64,000 nucleotides of DNA from NCBI GenBank assembly GCA_037179515.1, contig JAXCGZ010017028.1, positions 93,501 through 157,500 of the forward strand. The letters run 5' to 3'. Both the position numbers and the translations under genes were made by a program. The notes under the pieces were generated by a model. That model ran no database searches. It worked only from the letters and a program-made list of their open reading frames with translations, and had not been told where the DNA came from. Below, piece after piece: positions 15,663 to 33,022 of this stretch (position 1 is its first letter; each line of letters starts with the position of its first letter). Source of the stretch: Halocaridina rubra. Taxonomy: Eukaryota > Arthropoda > Malacostraca > Decapoda > Atyidae.

Positions 15663-15845
15663 ATTGTGACACCAGGATGGGCCAAAAAATAATAAAATAA
15701 AACAGCCTTTATCGGGCCTGGGCACGAAGAATACATAAAGTAAAGAGAAAAAGAGATGGAGAGTGTAATGACCTGTCCGATGTGAAGGGATTATAAAAGA
15801 TGTGTAATAAATATCCAAGAATATTCAGTGTAGCTGGTGCCATGA
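15663..15845 (-). mobile_element. R1 tail, long form (minus)
   Basis: GTGACACCAGGATGGGCC, then ATCGGGCCTGGGCACGAAG and GACCTGTCCGATGTGAAGGG. It has no microsatellite middle and ends near the next TA tract. Confidence 0.7.
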
Positions 15846-15853
15846 GCCAACTT

Positions 15854-16629
<776 letters not shown>

Positions 16630-17460
16630 AATATTATTAAGCGGTAGAAGAGGAGGTGGATGCGCGAGAATGAACCTCTATCTGCAAATGTATTGGCGCT
16701 TCCGTATCAGCTGATACACCCTCGCACGCTATTTCTCTGACGATATTATATCGAAAGTTTCTTTGCTGTTTGTTCTTAATGCTTTTTTTCAATTCTCTTC
16801 ATAATATTCAATCACATTAAGCGGTAGAAGAGGAGAAGGATGCAGGAGATTGAGCCTCTATCCGCAAACGTTTTGGCGCTTCTGTATCGGCTGATACACC
16901 CTCGCACGCTATTTCTCTGACGATATTATATCGAAAGTTTGTTTGCTGTTTGTTCTTAGTGCTTTTTTTCAATTCCCTTCATAATATTCGATCGCATTAA
17001 CCGGTAGAAGAGGAGGAGGATGCGGGAGAACGAGCCTCTATCTGCAAAAGGTTTGGCGATTCCGTATCAGCTGATACACCCTCGCAGACAATTTCCCTGA
17101 CGATATTATATCGAAAGTTTGTTTGCTGTTTGTTCTTAATCCCTTTTTTCAATTTTCTTCATAATATTCGATCGCATTAAGCGGTAGAAGAGGAGGAGGA
17201 TGCGGGAGAACAAACCTCTATCTGCAAATGTTTTGGCAATTACATATCAGCTAATACACCCTTGCACACAATTTCCCTGACGATATTATATTGCAAGTTT
17301 GTTTGCTGTTTGTTCTTAATGATTTTTTTTCAGTTCTCTTCATAATATTGGATAGCATTAAGCGGTAGAAGAGGACGAGGATGCGGAAGAACAAACCTCT
17401 AACCAAAACGTTTTGTCGCCACTGCATCAGTTGATGCTTATTCAGGCACAATATCTTACT
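16630..17460. repeat. 180-bp tandem array (TgF-derived)
   Basis: GCGGTAGAAGAGGAGG recurs at about 16640, 16820, 17000, 17180 and 17362, giving a 180-bp period and about 4.6 copies. Each unit has CCTCTATCTGCAAA, TATCAGCTGATACACCCTCG and GACGATATTATATCGAAAG. The same unit is found inside TgF elements at 37285-37800 and 40490-41210. Confidence 0.9.
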
Positions 17461-17784
17461 CACAAAATATTTATTTACCCACCCTATTTGGGGTTTACCT
17501 AATTTTCAAGATTAAAGATTATTATTAATATTTCTTGGTTCTAAACATTATTCTATCTATCGACCATGCTGCACAAAATCTTAACGTAAATAAAGTCAGC
17601 TGAGAGAATAAGAAAACGCATACAACTCGTTCAAAGAAAACGTATAACGTACTGTACATGGGAAACTTAAATGAAATATATATATATTCTCTTCACGCTA
17701 TTTCCCTGACGATGTTACACCGAAAGTTTTTTTGCTCTTTGTTCTTAATGCTTTTTTTCAATCTTCATAATATCATGTTCATAT
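17461..17784. repeat. Dispersed segment shared with 54495-54760
   Basis: TTGGGGTTTACCTAATTTTC, then CTGCACAAAATCTTAACGTA and ACTCGTTCAAAGAA. It matches 54495-54760 over about 260 bp and runs into a partial 180-bp unit in both places. Confidence 0.7.
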
Positions 17785-19779
<1,995 letters not shown>

Positions 19780-19970
19780 CTGTACAGGGCGTCCTCAATT
19801 TACGACAGGGTTCCATTCCTGAAAAGTGTCGTAAACCGATTTTCATTTTTATTCAAAACACACCTAAATATGAACCTAGGTCCCTCACCAATGCTAAAAA
19901 TAAATATTCCAAAACATAGAAACATAATCTGCTTATAATCTAAGTCATAAAAATAGTGAAAGTACACTAT

Positions 19971-21901
19971 ATGTTTCTGGCCCTTAGCTTAAAACCTCTC
20001 CCAAAACTTCTGTAACTCAATCTTTCCCCCTAATTCATTCTGATGGCTCTATAGCATGCTCTCCCACTGACAGAGCCACTCTCTTTGGCTCTCATTTTAC
20101 TACCAACTCTTCTGTACACAATTCCAGCACACCTTTCCCTCAATCTTTACCCCTCTCTAACCCTATGCCCTCCCTTATCCTTTCTTCACACAAAGTTCAT
20201 AAGCTTCTTCACTCGCTAAAGACGAACAAGGCATCTGGTCCCGATGGTATCCCTGCAAGATTTTTTTTAAGGAGTTTGCGGATGAACTGGTTCCTGTGCT
20301 TTGCCGTCTTTTTTGCCTCATTCTCTTAACCCGTATCTATTCTTGATCTTGGAAGCATGCTCTAGTACATTTTGTTCCTAAGAAGGGTAACCGCTCTATT
20401 CATTGAAACTACCTGCCTATTGCCCTAACCTCTTCTACCATTAAAAAGTTTTCGAACTTTTGCTCAATGCTCATTCTCTGAAATGCCTTGAATCTAAATC
20501 ACTTATATCCGATCTCCAGACCGGCTTCCACAAGGCAAGATCCACTGGTGATCTCTTGTCCTATCTTACTCACGTATGGTCATCTCTGAGGAACTATGGG
20601 GAAGCCTTTGTCGTCGCCCTTGATATCTCTAAGGCTTTTGACAGAGTCTTACACAAGGCTCTGTTGGCCAAGGTCCCTGCCTATGGCTTTACCCTCTCTC
20701 TCTGTTCTCTGATTTCCAGTTTTCTTTCTGACTGTTAAATATATGTAGTTGTTGGCGGCTCAACTTCTAGCCCATTCCCTGTTACCAGTGTTGTTCAACA
20801 GGGCTCTGTTCTTTCAACTACTCTGCTTCTACTTTTCATCAAGGACTTTCTTCACTCATCATATTCCTTTCTTCTTCACGCTGTTGCCGATGATTCTACC
20901 CTTTATTTTTCCCCTGCCTTTTCTTCACAGCCTTCATCTGCTACTCGCAATCTGTCTCGCATCACTCTTTTTTTTACTCTCAACTCCAATTTGCAGAGGG
21001 TATCTGAGTGGGGCACCCATATTTTTTGTAAATTTAATGCCTCCAAGACAAAGTTTCTGGCTCTCTCTTTATCTTCTCCTCCTGCTACCCCTATTGTCTT
21101 TGAAACTAACGAAATTTACCCCTTTAATTCAATCAACATATTAGGAATCCATATAGCCTCTAACTTGTCTTGGAGGACTCACATAATCTAAATTTTTAAA
21201 TCTGCATCCAAAAAAAAATTTTTTTTTCCTTTTTGTCATTACTTTAACTCCTTACAGATACTTAAAATCAATAAAGATCTTATCCGTCCCTGTTTAGAAT
21301 ACTGCTCGAACATCTGGAGGGCTTCTTATACTTATCTCCTTGATAGGGATGAATCTAAGGCAGTCAGACTCATAAATGACACTTCTCTTACTTTGAATCT
21401 GGATTCTCTTCATTTTCCCCGTAAGGCATCATCCCTTTCTCTTTTCTATAGCTACTACTTCAATTGCTGCTCTGAATGAGTTGGCGAGTTGCAACCCTTC
21501 CCCACTGCAGAGGCCACATAACACTTGCCAAGCAGCCTCGTCTCACAGGTAGTGTATGAAAATTTGTGGCTCGCAGATTGGTTGGTGCAGCTACTGCTTC
21601 TTCCCATCTGCCTCCAGACTCTGGAACTCTCTTCCTCCTGTCTTTCCTAATTCTTATAACCTATCTTCCTTCAAAAAGTGGATATATCGTCATCTCAGTG
21701 TCTAATTCTACCATATCTCAAAGTCCTCAGTACTTTGTCTATTCTTTCAATCTGTCCTTTTCGTTTTTATATCATTGTCATCTCTGCCTTGTCCATATCC
21801 TTTTTCTTTTCCTTCATCTTACTGTTTTCTTCGTGCCAGGACTTTTATTGATGAGGGCAGTTTTTTGCCTGTCCCGGTGTCACACTTATAAAAAAAAAAA
21901 T
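19971..21901 (+). mobile_element. Jockey-like LINE, 5'-truncated and degenerate
   Basis: A broken reverse-transcriptase frame runs from about 20210 to 21700. RT landmarks in order are TNKASGPDGIPARF, NYLPIALTSSTIKK, ISDLQTGFHKARSTGDLLSY, VVALDISKAFDRVLHKALLA, QQGSVLS, ADDSTLYF (the YADD box with Tyr lost) and FNASKTKFLALS. C-terminal pieces such as RPCLEYCSNIWRA and SRLWNSLPPVFP follow. Many stops and frameshifts. The 3' end reads CGTGCCAGGAC ... CTGTCCCGGTGTCACAC and a short A tail. No endonuclease domain remains. Confidence 0.85.
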
Positions 21902-22199
21902 ACATAGTAAGGCTTACCTTTACTCGTGTGAGTGAAGATATTTTATATCGTAAAAGTGCACAATACAGTATTGCTTACCTTTACTCAAGTGGAGGGCTTG
22001 CACACTGGAAGGGGCATTCCAAGGGAGGGAGAGCCAGGTTTATAAGGAGGAGGAAACTGGAGAGGCAGGTACTGAAGGGACTGGGGCAGGTGAGTTTCGA
22101 GAGGCAAGAGAATCTGTAGCAGATGCTGGAGACACTGGGGCAGGTACTTTTATAGCGGCAGCTAAGGTAGAGGGTACAGAATCAGTTGGAGGCGGCTCA

Positions 22200-24000
22200 A
22201 CCCTCACAAAGAATTGTTTCAGGTAAGTCTGGAAGGATGCCCTCTTCTTCTCCTCCCAAATTTCCTTTTAACACAGCAGGCAATCCGTGACTCTTCTGGT
22301 GACCTTAGTGTACCTGGAATTGCCCTCTATCAAGGCAAAAGCTTCTTCTCTATCCCTGCTTGTGGATCTCTTGGGCTCTGGGCTAAGTATTTTTTATTCC
22401 TTTTCAACCATTTGCTTCTCCAGTTGAATGAGGTCTTCAGCAGATAACTCCTCTCCATGTTCACTACTCTATTGGCCACAGTTTGAACTGAGTAATGAGT
22501 CTCAATAAAAGCCTGCACATCATTCAACTTACTAAAAATTTCTATAAATTCTTTACTGGACATCTTTTACCTCTCATCCCCCTCCTCTGGTGACTCCTCC
22601 TCTTGGAGAATCTTCACCTGTTCACGATGCAACTCAACTAATTCTTCGATGATAAGTTCTTCTTTGTGGTCCTCCACCAACTCCTCCACATCCTCCTCCT
22701 TGACCTCCAAGCCAAAACTTTTGCCTGTGGCCACAATTTCATTAACAATTTGAATAGCTAACTCCTGTTTGAAGCCCTCGAAGTCTCTATCAGTCACACA
22801 ACCTGGCCAAAGTTTACTCCAGGTGGAATTCAAAGTACGATACGAGACCTCCTTCCATGCTTTTTCAATGAACCCAATGCAATGGTGACCTGGAAACACC
22901 TGGCAAAAAGACCCTTCATATACAACTTTTTGTAATTAGAAATTACCTGCTGGTCAATGGGTGGGAGGATAGGAGTGGTGTTGGGAGGCAGAAATTTTAC
23001 TATAATGGAGTCTTAATGTATAGCGAGATCTTTTACACCTGGAGGATGGGTAGAAGCATTATCCATTATGAGGAGACACTTAAGGGGCAAATCATTTCCT
23101 CAAAATATTTTTGCACTGCTGGCACAAACACTTCAATAAACCACTCTAGGAATATAATCCGAGTGACCCAAGCCTCTGAATTTGGCCTCCACATTACTGG
23201 AAAGCTAGTATTAAACACATTATTGCGCTTAAACACACACAGATTTTCAAGAGTGGTAAACTAAAACAGGCTTGATCTTACAGTCTCCACTAGCATTAGC
23301 GCACAATAAAAGTGCAAGCCTGTTTTTCATTAGTTTGTGGTCAGGCAGTGACTTCTCCTCTTGGGTTATATATGTTCTTTTGGGCATTTTTTTCCAAAAG
23401 AGTCCTGTTTTATCACAATTAAAAACTTGTTGCGAGATATAACCTTTATTCTCAACATATTTAGCGAATTCCTTCACGTAAGAATCCGCTGCTTTTTGGT
23501 CAGAACAAGCCGCCTCTCCATGTCTATTGACGCTATGAATCTCAATTCGTTGACGAAAGTGTTCAAACCGGCTTCTGCTTGCTTTAAAGTCCTTAACTTT
23601 AGCACCACTAGAACTAGGAGAGTTTGCTACTAAATCATGGTGGATTTGCAAAGCTTTAGTGCATATTATGGCCTCGCTAATACTATCTCTATCCAGCTGT
23701 TATTCATTTATCCACAACAATAGTAATTGTGACCTTTTCTTCATTAAGATATTTACTCCCTTAGCCACGTCAGCTGCCTTTAAGATCTCTTTATTCTTTA
23801 AATTAGTACAAATGGTCGATTTTGCCATGTCATACTGCGTAGCGAGATTGGACATACGAACCCCATTTTTATATTTAGAATTATTTCTTTCTTAATTTTC
23901 TACTGTTAAGTGTCTAGGGTGTTTGATGCCAATATCACTAGCACTTTTATCTTTCTTAGGAGCCATAATAATGCTAAAGAAAAGCAAAACAATGGAAAAT
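22200..24000 (-). pseudogene. TgE-2 Tigger transposase pseudogene
   Basis: Read on the minus strand it starts MAPKKDKSASDIGIKHPRHL at about 23967. The CENP-B-type domain and first catalytic Asp are in an open stretch at 23247-23651 (FKASRSRFEHFRQRIEIHSV, then FNCDKTGLFWKKMPKRTYI). The following part is frameshifted but still shows WVTRIIFLEWF, the second Asp motif LLIMDNASTHPP (near 23050) and the third motif PPIDQQVI (near 22950), with Gln replacing the usual Gly. The C-terminal acidic region (SFGLEVKEEDVEELVEDHKE) is open at 22567-22899. All three catalytic aspartates can be traced, but at least three frame breaks and several stops make it inactive. Confidence 0.8.
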
Positions 24001-24108
24001 AAAGCAAGAACTACAATCAGATTACGAACGAACCACACAGCACGGGCACCAATGCAAACCTGAGAGCGGGCGAATGGGACACATGGTGGCTTGGCCAACA
24101 CATGCATG

Positions 24109-24162
24109 TTCGTGGGTTAGATTTTGTTCGTGGGTTGGATTTTATTTGTGGGTTAGATTTTG
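24109..24162. repeat. 18-bp tandem repeat, three units
   Basis: TTCGTGGGTTAGATTTTG, TTCGTGGGTTGGATTTTA and TTTGTGGGTTAGATTTTG in tandem, just upstream of the TgE-2 reading frame. Confidence 0.85.
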
Positions 24163-24201
24163 TTAGTGGTTTCGTTTGTTTGTTGTGGGTTGGGGTCACC
24201 A

Positions 24202-24309
<108 letters not shown>

Positions 24310-24414
24310 CTTGTTCCTTTTATACGCGATTTTTTTATATGCGAAATTGCAATAACGCCCCCTAAAAATAATAGTAAAAAATTCGGAATTCGTGAATAAC
24401 GCAATTTTTTTTTT

Positions 24415-24619
24415 TTTTTTCTGACAACAGGATGGACCAACAAATGATAAAATAAAACATTCTTTATCAGGCTGTAAAGAGAAACAGATGGAAAGTGTAA
24501 TGACCTGTCAGATGTGAAGGGATTATAAAAGATGTGTAATGAATATCCAACTCTCTGCTGGGTTTTAATATACCTCTGCATTACTCTCATGATGTCTATT
24601 CCAAAAGTTCTCTTAGATC

Positions 24620-24672
<53 letters not shown>

Positions 24673-24835
24673 TTTAACAATAATTTTCCTTTGATGATGA
24701 TTGTGGAGATTATTATTATTATTATTAATATCATTATTATTACGAATTTGTAATTAAGCCATTATTTTTGCAATAAATAATGTAGTTGTGGTTGAATGAA
24801 CAAGAGTTAATTAAAGACCTCTCTCTCTCTCGTTT
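24415..24835 (-). mobile_element. R1 half (minus)
   Basis: A T-run, then CTGACAACAGGATGGACC, GACCTGTCAGATGTGAAGGG and an ATT microsatellite of about 50 bp. It ends at AATTAAAGACCTCTCTCTC. Confidence 0.8.
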
Positions 24836-25435
24836 CATTTCACTTACATTATATAGAATATATTTATATTAAAAGGAGAATAGTCTTACAAACAACGCAT
24901 ACATCAGTTACTTTACAAGCTGATGAGTCGTTTGGGGCAGCAAATGATAAATATAATAATGCACTTTTAATAAAAACGTTAATGAGTTAAAAGACCGTTA
25001 AATTTATTTCCTTTCCACGAATCCTTTGTAATGTCTCTTAAACAGGAATTAGGTAGAAATTTTTCATCATATTATGTAAATACAATTATTGCTTTAGTCT
25101 TCATCACGTTCATTACAGTGCTCATGTTAAAGGTAGTAAACCAAAGTTTTAATTCGTTTTTTGTAAAGAAATATGAGAGAGAGAGAGAGAGAGAGTAATT
25201 GGATACATTTTATTAACAAATTTGTCATTCAGAAACCAGATACAAATTTGAAAATGGAAGGAGGATGCAAAACACGTGTTCTGAAAATATTAAGAACATA
25301 AGAATAGGGGACACTGCAACATGCTTACTGGCACACACGAGGCAGTTCCATTCTTGAATGATAACCTATTCTATTCTACTCTACTTATTTATTCTATTTT
25401 TCTTTTTATGATTTTTCTAATAAACACTACTCTAT

Positions 25436-25745
25436 TCATACACACCCTACCTCTGTCATATGTCTATCTAATCTACATTTGAAGGTGTCTAAGGCATTGG
25501 CATTTATTATCCTACTAGGAATACTCTACGGTATTACCAAGCCAATTTTCACCAATTTACCTTCTGAACCTAAATTTATCAAGATTAAATCCATTACCCA
25601 TTACGAGTTCTGGTTTGATCATGAATTTTTAAAACTAAATTAATATCACCCTTGTTAATCCCTTTAAACCATTTATACACCTCAATCATATCCCCCCTAA
25701 CTCTGTGCCTCTCTAGAGAATGTAGATTAAGTTTTTTTTAATGTC
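25436..25745 (-). mobile_element. LINE-H 3' coding end (minus)
   Basis: The minus strand translates to LNLHSLERHRVRGDMIEVYK then WFKGINKGDINLVLKIHDQ. After a frame change it continues GFNLDKFRFR and NANALDTFKCRLDRHMTE. This is the C-terminal tail following the RT domain of a CR1/Jockey-group LINE, truncated and frame-broken. Confidence 0.7.
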
Positions 25746-26238
25746 ATTTGGTAGATTTAGGCATTGCATAATTATTTTTTTTTCGTTTTTTAGTCTTGCT
25801 TTGGTTATTTATAATTCTTATTTTATCTTATATACATTTGCAGATGGAGGCTCGTTCTCCTGCATCCTCCTCCTCTTCTACCACATAAGTTACTTGCTCA
25901 CTGCCACCATGCATGTCCCAGTGTACTGTATAACTGTTGCCCACTGCATAATAGAGTAAAGTATAGTAATGTATGTTAATTTCTAGCTGTAAAGTGAATA
26001 TGAATATCTTTTGCATACTCTTAAAAATAGATACAGGGCTTTCTGCTTTGCTATGTAGTAATAAAATATTTTTTTTATTTATCTTATATCTTTGGCATGG
26101 TGTGTCTATGTAAGGTTTGGAACGTATCTATGCCCTTTATCATTGTTTCCTATGAAAAATAACTCGTTTATTCACGCGATTTTCCATTTACACGACACTT
26201 CTGAGAACCTATCTAGGCGTTATTTTGAGAACAAGGTG

Positions 26239-26240
26239 TA

Positions 26241-26314
<74 letters not shown>
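26239..26314. repeat. (TA)n tract between TgF-3 and TgA-4
   Basis: TA repeats with one TCTA near the left end. Confidence 0.95.
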
Positions 26315-26317
<3 letters not shown>

Positions 26318-26567
26318 TGTTCCTCCGGTTATTCACGTTTCTTGATTTGTGTTCTCACTGTATCGCGTTTTTCTTTTGGATAAATTATTATTTTATTTTA
26401 TGGGTATATGCAAAAATATTAAAATATTAAAAAAAGAAAATTCTCAGTATTTTCATTTTTTTTTATAGAAAAAAACATATTTCATTATCTAATTGATAAA
26501 AAAAATTTATTTCCCAGCCTACAAATAATAAAACAGTAAAGAATAGTAAAAAACATAAATTTAGATA

Positions 26568-26737
26568 GATAGATAGATAGATACGTTTATTGACCACCTC
26601 TTTTGAAAAGTACAGTATAATCTTTACAAAAGGAATATTTGGTCCAAATTACAATGAATAAATACAACAGATTTTGTACAATCATCAAAAAGGTAAATGA
26701 ATTTTAAATTAATATACATTGTACTAATAACTGAATG
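26568..26737 (-). mobile_element. LINE 3' end with (TATC)n tail (minus)
   Basis: Minus strand: ...GGTCAATAAACGTATC(TATC)n. The paralogous TgA-5 (inverse of about 29020-29040) lacks this block: ATTTAGATA there runs directly into TTCGTACGTACAG. The flanking ATA may be the target duplication. Confidence 0.65.
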
Positions 26738-27372
26738 ATATACGTACGTACAGTATAACTCACAGTATTGCATCATGCGAAATAGTGTTCGATAGCGTAC
26801 AACGTATTGGGGTCGCAGCTACGTGAGCTAGCATATATATTTATAATTCTAGTAATTTCATGATTTTATTGATAAAAAATGTATTTACTAGCCTACGAAT
26901 AATAAAACAATAAAAAATAGTAATAAACATAAATACTAGCAGTATTGCAACATGTAAAATACGATACCGCTATCAGCGCTTCGGACAAAGACTCACTCAG
27001 TCTAACTCACGTGTGCGCCGTGCACGTTGTGCATATTAAACGTTTTGCTTGTGTTCGATAGCGTACAATGTATTGGGGTCGTAGCTACGTGAGCTATCAT
27101 ATATATTTATATTTCCAGTAGTTTCATGATTTTATTGATTAAAAAAATGTAATTCTTAGCCTAAGAATAATAAAACATTAAAAAATAGTAAAAAACATAA
27201 ATACTAACAGTATTGCAACATGTAAAATACGATACCACTGCTAGCATTTCGGACAAAGGCTTCCACCATCTTCCATTGTCTCGCCTCACTCGTGTGCGCC
27301 GTTCACGTTGTGCTTATTATTATTAATATGTTTTGCTTGTGATTTTTTTACTCGCATATTTTAACCTTTGCA

Positions 27373-27522
27373 ATGCCTCCCAAACATCCTTCATCTTTTA
27401 TGGCTTCTTGTAGTGAGCCTAAGCAGCAAAGGAAAATGTTAACCATTGTAGATAAAGTGAAACTCTTAGATATGTTGAAAGAAGGAAATAAGTTTGTGGA
27501 TGTCGGCCGCTATTTTACGTAA
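27373..27522 (+). pseudogene. TgA-4 truncated transposase N-terminus
   Basis: About 50 codons (MPPKHPSSFMASCSEPKQQR to VGRYFT-stop) comprising the basic leader and the first part of the psq-type helix-turn-helix. The deletion removes the second HTH and the whole catalytic domain. It ends at a stop created by the deletion junction. Confidence 0.75.
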
Positions 27523-27796
27523 ACGTAAAAATTATTGTAAAATACTGTACCTATGTATGTCACGTCATCATCACCTCATTCACGGTAAGTTTTTCTATCA
27601 CTTTCATAAAAAATTACGTTGCTTGCTGATAGTTATAATGTAAAGGGTGTTTTTTTAACAGTACAGGGAGGGTTTATACAGTGTAAACGTAAAAATAAAT
27701 TAAAATATCTATGTACATATAGGCTGATCCTACTCCGCGGTTTTCCTGGTTCGCACCCGGTCCCGGAACCAAACCACCGCGATAAGGGGGGGAACA

Positions 27797-29278
<1,482 letters not shown>

Positions 29279-29282
29279 TATA

Positions 29283-31535
29283 CAGTGTTACCCCGGTTAT
29301 TCGTGCTCCTTGAATCGTTCTCACTCTATCGCGGTTTATTTTGGATAAATTATTATTTCATTTTATGGGTATACGCAAAAATATTAAAATATTAAAAAAA
29401 ATATTTTCAGTATTTTCATTTTTTTATTGAAATTTACATTGCGTGCTGTTATTTATAATGTAAAGGGTGTTTTTTTAACAGTGCAGGGAGGGTTTATACA
29501 GTTCGTAAACGAAAAAATAATTGTAAATGAGTATGTGTGTCACGTCATCATCACCTCATTCATCGTAATTTTATCTATCACTTTCATAAAAATTTACGTT
29601 GCTTGCTGTTATTTATAATGTAAAGGGTGTTTTTTTAACAGTGCAGGGAGGGTTTATACAGTACGTAAACGAAAAAATAATTGTAAATGAGTATGTATGT
29701 CTCGTCATTATCACCTCATTCACCGTAATTTTATCTATCACTTTCATAAAAATTTACGTTGCTTGCTGTTATTCATAATGTAAAGGGTTTTTTCTTAACA
29801 GTGCAGGGAGGGTTTATACAGTACGTAAACGAAAAAATAATTGTAAATGAGTATGTATGTCACGTCATTATCACCTCATTCACCGTAATTTTATCTATCA
29901 CTTTCATAAAAATTTACGTTGCTTGCTGTTATTTATAATGTAAAGGGTGTTTTTTTAACAGTGTAGGGAGGGTTTATGCAGTACGTAAACGAAAAAATAA
30001 TTGTAAATGAGTGTATGTTATGTCATTATCACCTCATTCACCGTAATTTTATCTATCACTTTCATAAAAATTTACGTTGCTTGCTGTTATTTATAATGTA
30101 AAGGGTGTTTTTTTAACAGTGCAGGGAGGGATTATACAGTACGTAAACGAAAAAATAATTGTAAATGAGTATGTATGTCACATCATTATGACCTCATTCA
30201 CCGTAATTTTATCTATCACTTTCATAAAAATTTACGTTGCTTGCTGTTATTTATAATGTAAAGGGTGTTTTTTTAACAGTGTAGGGAGGGTTTATACAGT
30301 ACATAAACGAAAAAATAATTATAAATGAGTATGTATGTCACGTCATCATCACCTCATTCACTGTAATTTTATCTATCACTTTCATAAAAATTTACGTTAC
30401 TTGCTGTTATTTATAATGTAAAGGGTGTTTTTTTTAACAGTGCAGGAAGGGTTTATGCAGTACGTAAACGAAAAAATAATTGTAAATGAGTATGTATGTC
30501 ACGTCATTATCACATCATTCACCGTAAATTTATCTATCACTTTCATAAAAATTTACGTTGCTTGCTGTTATTTATAATGTAAAGGGTGTTTTTTTAACAG
30601 TGCAGGGAGGGTTTATACATTACGTAAACGAAAAAATAATTGTAAATGAGTATGGATGTCACGTCATAATCACCTCATTCACCATAATTTTATCTATCAC
30701 TTTCATAAAAATTTACGTTGCTTGCTGTTATTTATAATGTAAAGGGTGTTTTTTTAACAGTGTGGGGAGGGTTTATACAGTACGTAAACGAAAAAATAAT
30801 TGTAAATGAGTATGTATGTCACGTCATTATAACCTCATTCACCGTAATTTTATCTATCACTTTCATAAAAATTTACGTTGCTTGCTGTTATTTATAATGT
30901 AAAGGGTGTTTTTTTAACAGTGCAGGGAGGGTTTATACAGTACGTAAACGAAAAAATAATTGTAAATGAGTATGTATGTCATGTCATCATCACCTCTTTC
31001 ACCGTAATTTTATCTATCACTTTCATAAAAATTTACGTTGCTTGCTGTTATTTATAACAAAAAGGGCGTTTTTTTAACAGTTCAGGGAGGGTTTATACAG
31101 TACGTAAACGAAAAAATAATTGTAAATGAGTATGTATGTCAAGTCATTATCACCTCCTTCACCGTAATTTTATCTATCACTTTCATAAAAATTTACGTTG
31201 CTTGCTGTTATTTATAATGTAAAGGGTGTTTTTTTAACAGTGCAGGGAGGGTTTATACAGTACGTAAACGAAAAAATAATTGTAAATGAGTACGTATGAC
31301 ACATCATTATCACCTCATTCACTGTAATTTTATCTATCACTTTCATAAAAATTTACGTTGCTTGCTGTTATTTATAATGTAAATGGTGTTTTTTTAAGAG
31401 TGCAGGGAGGGTTTATACAGTGTAAACGTGAAAATATATTAAAATATCTATGTACATATAGGCGGATCCTACTTCGCGGATTTCCTGGTTCGCGCCGGGT
31501 CCCGGAACCAAACTACCGCAATAAGTGAGGCAACA

Positions 31536-31538
<3 letters not shown>
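29283..31538 (+). mobile_element. TgA-6: Tigger shell with the longest 160-bp array
   Basis: Ends CAGTGTTACCCCGGTTATTC and ...AGTGAGGCAACACTG. Only TATA separates it from TgA-5. The interior is almost entirely 160-bp units (about 12-13 copies, inverse orientation to TgA-1). No transposase. Confidence 0.9.
29425..31420. repeat. 160-bp tandem array in TgA-6
   Basis: TGTAAAGGGTGTTTTTTTAA recurs about every 160 bp from 29459 to 31379 (13 occurrences, with 1-2 bp phase slips). Units are highly similar. Confidence 0.95.

Positions 31539-31602
<64 letters not shown>
31539..31602. repeat. (TA)n tract between TgA-6 and TgA-7
   Basis: About 64 bp of pure TA. Confidence 0.95.
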
Positions 31603-31609
<7 letters not shown>

Positions 31610-32900
31610 CCCCCATTATCGCAAGGGTTCGGTTCCGGGACCCGGCACGAAACAGGAAAATTGCGGAGTTGGATCAGCCAATATGTACATAGATATTTTA
31701 ATCTATTTTTACGTTTACACCGTATAAACTGCATAAACCCTCCCTGTACTGTTAACAAACCACCCTTTACTTCATAAATAACAGCATGCAAGAATAAATT
31801 TATATGACACTCATGTGCACAGGTATTTTACAATTATTATTACCTTTACTGTATAAACCCTCCCTGCACTGTTAAAAAACCATCCTTTACTTTATAAATA
31901 ACAGCATGCAACGTAAATTTATATGTACGTGATAGGTAAACTTACCTTATCTGTTATGGTTAACATTTTCTTTAGCCGCTTAGGCTCACTACAAGAAGCC
32001 TTAGAAGATGAAGGATGCTTGGGAGGCATTGCAAAGGTTAAAATATGCGAGTAAAAAAATCACAAGCAAAACGTATTGATAAGCACAACGTAAACGGCGC
32101 ACACGAGTGAGGCGAGACAATGGAAGATGGTGGAAGACTTCGTCCGAAACGCTGATAGTGGTATCGCTTTTACATGTTGCAATACTGTTAATATTTATGT
32201 TTTTTACAATTTTTTACTGTTTTATTATTCTTAGGCTAAGAAATAAGTTTTTTTATCAATAAAATCATGAAACTACTGGAAATATAAATATATATGCTAG
32301 CTCACGTAGCTGCAACCCCAATACATTGTACGCTATCGGACACAAGCAAAATATTTAATAAGCACAACGTAAACGGTGCACACGTGAGTTAGACTGAAAG
32401 AGCCTGTGTCCGAAAGGCTGATAGCGATATCGTATTTTACATGTTGCAATACTGTTAGTATTTATGTTTTTTACTATTTTTTACTGTTTTATTATTCTTA
32501 GGCTAAGAAATACGTTTTTTATCAATAAAATCATGACACTACTGGAAATATAAATATATATGCCAGCTCACGTAGCTGCGACCCCAATACATTGTACGCT
32601 ATCAGACACTATTTCGCATGATGCAATACTGTGAGCTATACTGTACGTACGTATATCTAAATTTATGTTTTTTACTATTTCTTACTGTTTTATTATTCGT
32701 AGGCTGGGAAATAAATTTTTTTTATCAATTAGATAATGAAATATGTTTTTTTTTTCAATAAAAAGATGAAAATACTGAGAATTTTTATTTTTTTAATATT
32801 TTTGCATATACCCAAAAAATAAAATAATAATTAGCAAAAAAAAAAAAAGTGGTACAGTGAAAACGCGAACCAAGAAACACGATCCAGCTGGGGATCACTG
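31603..32900 (-). mobile_element. TgA-7: sister of TgA-5
   Basis: Ends TAGTGATCCCCCATTATCGC and ...GCTGGGGATCACTG. Internal order, size (1.30 kb) and deletion junction (AACTTACCTTATCTG) are the same as TgA-5. Scattered substitutions separate the two. Confidence 0.85.

Positions 32901-33022
<122 letters not shown>

Noticed and set aside
20749..21144. Membrane-like Leu/Phe-rich protein
   Set aside because: It lies in a wrong frame over the degenerate LINE reverse transcriptase. The RT motifs (ADDSTLYF, FNASKTKFLALS) are in the other frame.
22567..22899. Separate acidic protein gene on the minus strand
   Set aside because: It is the C-terminal piece of the TgE-2 Tigger transposase pseudogene, as shown by the equivalent regions at 18872-19231 and 39450-39700.
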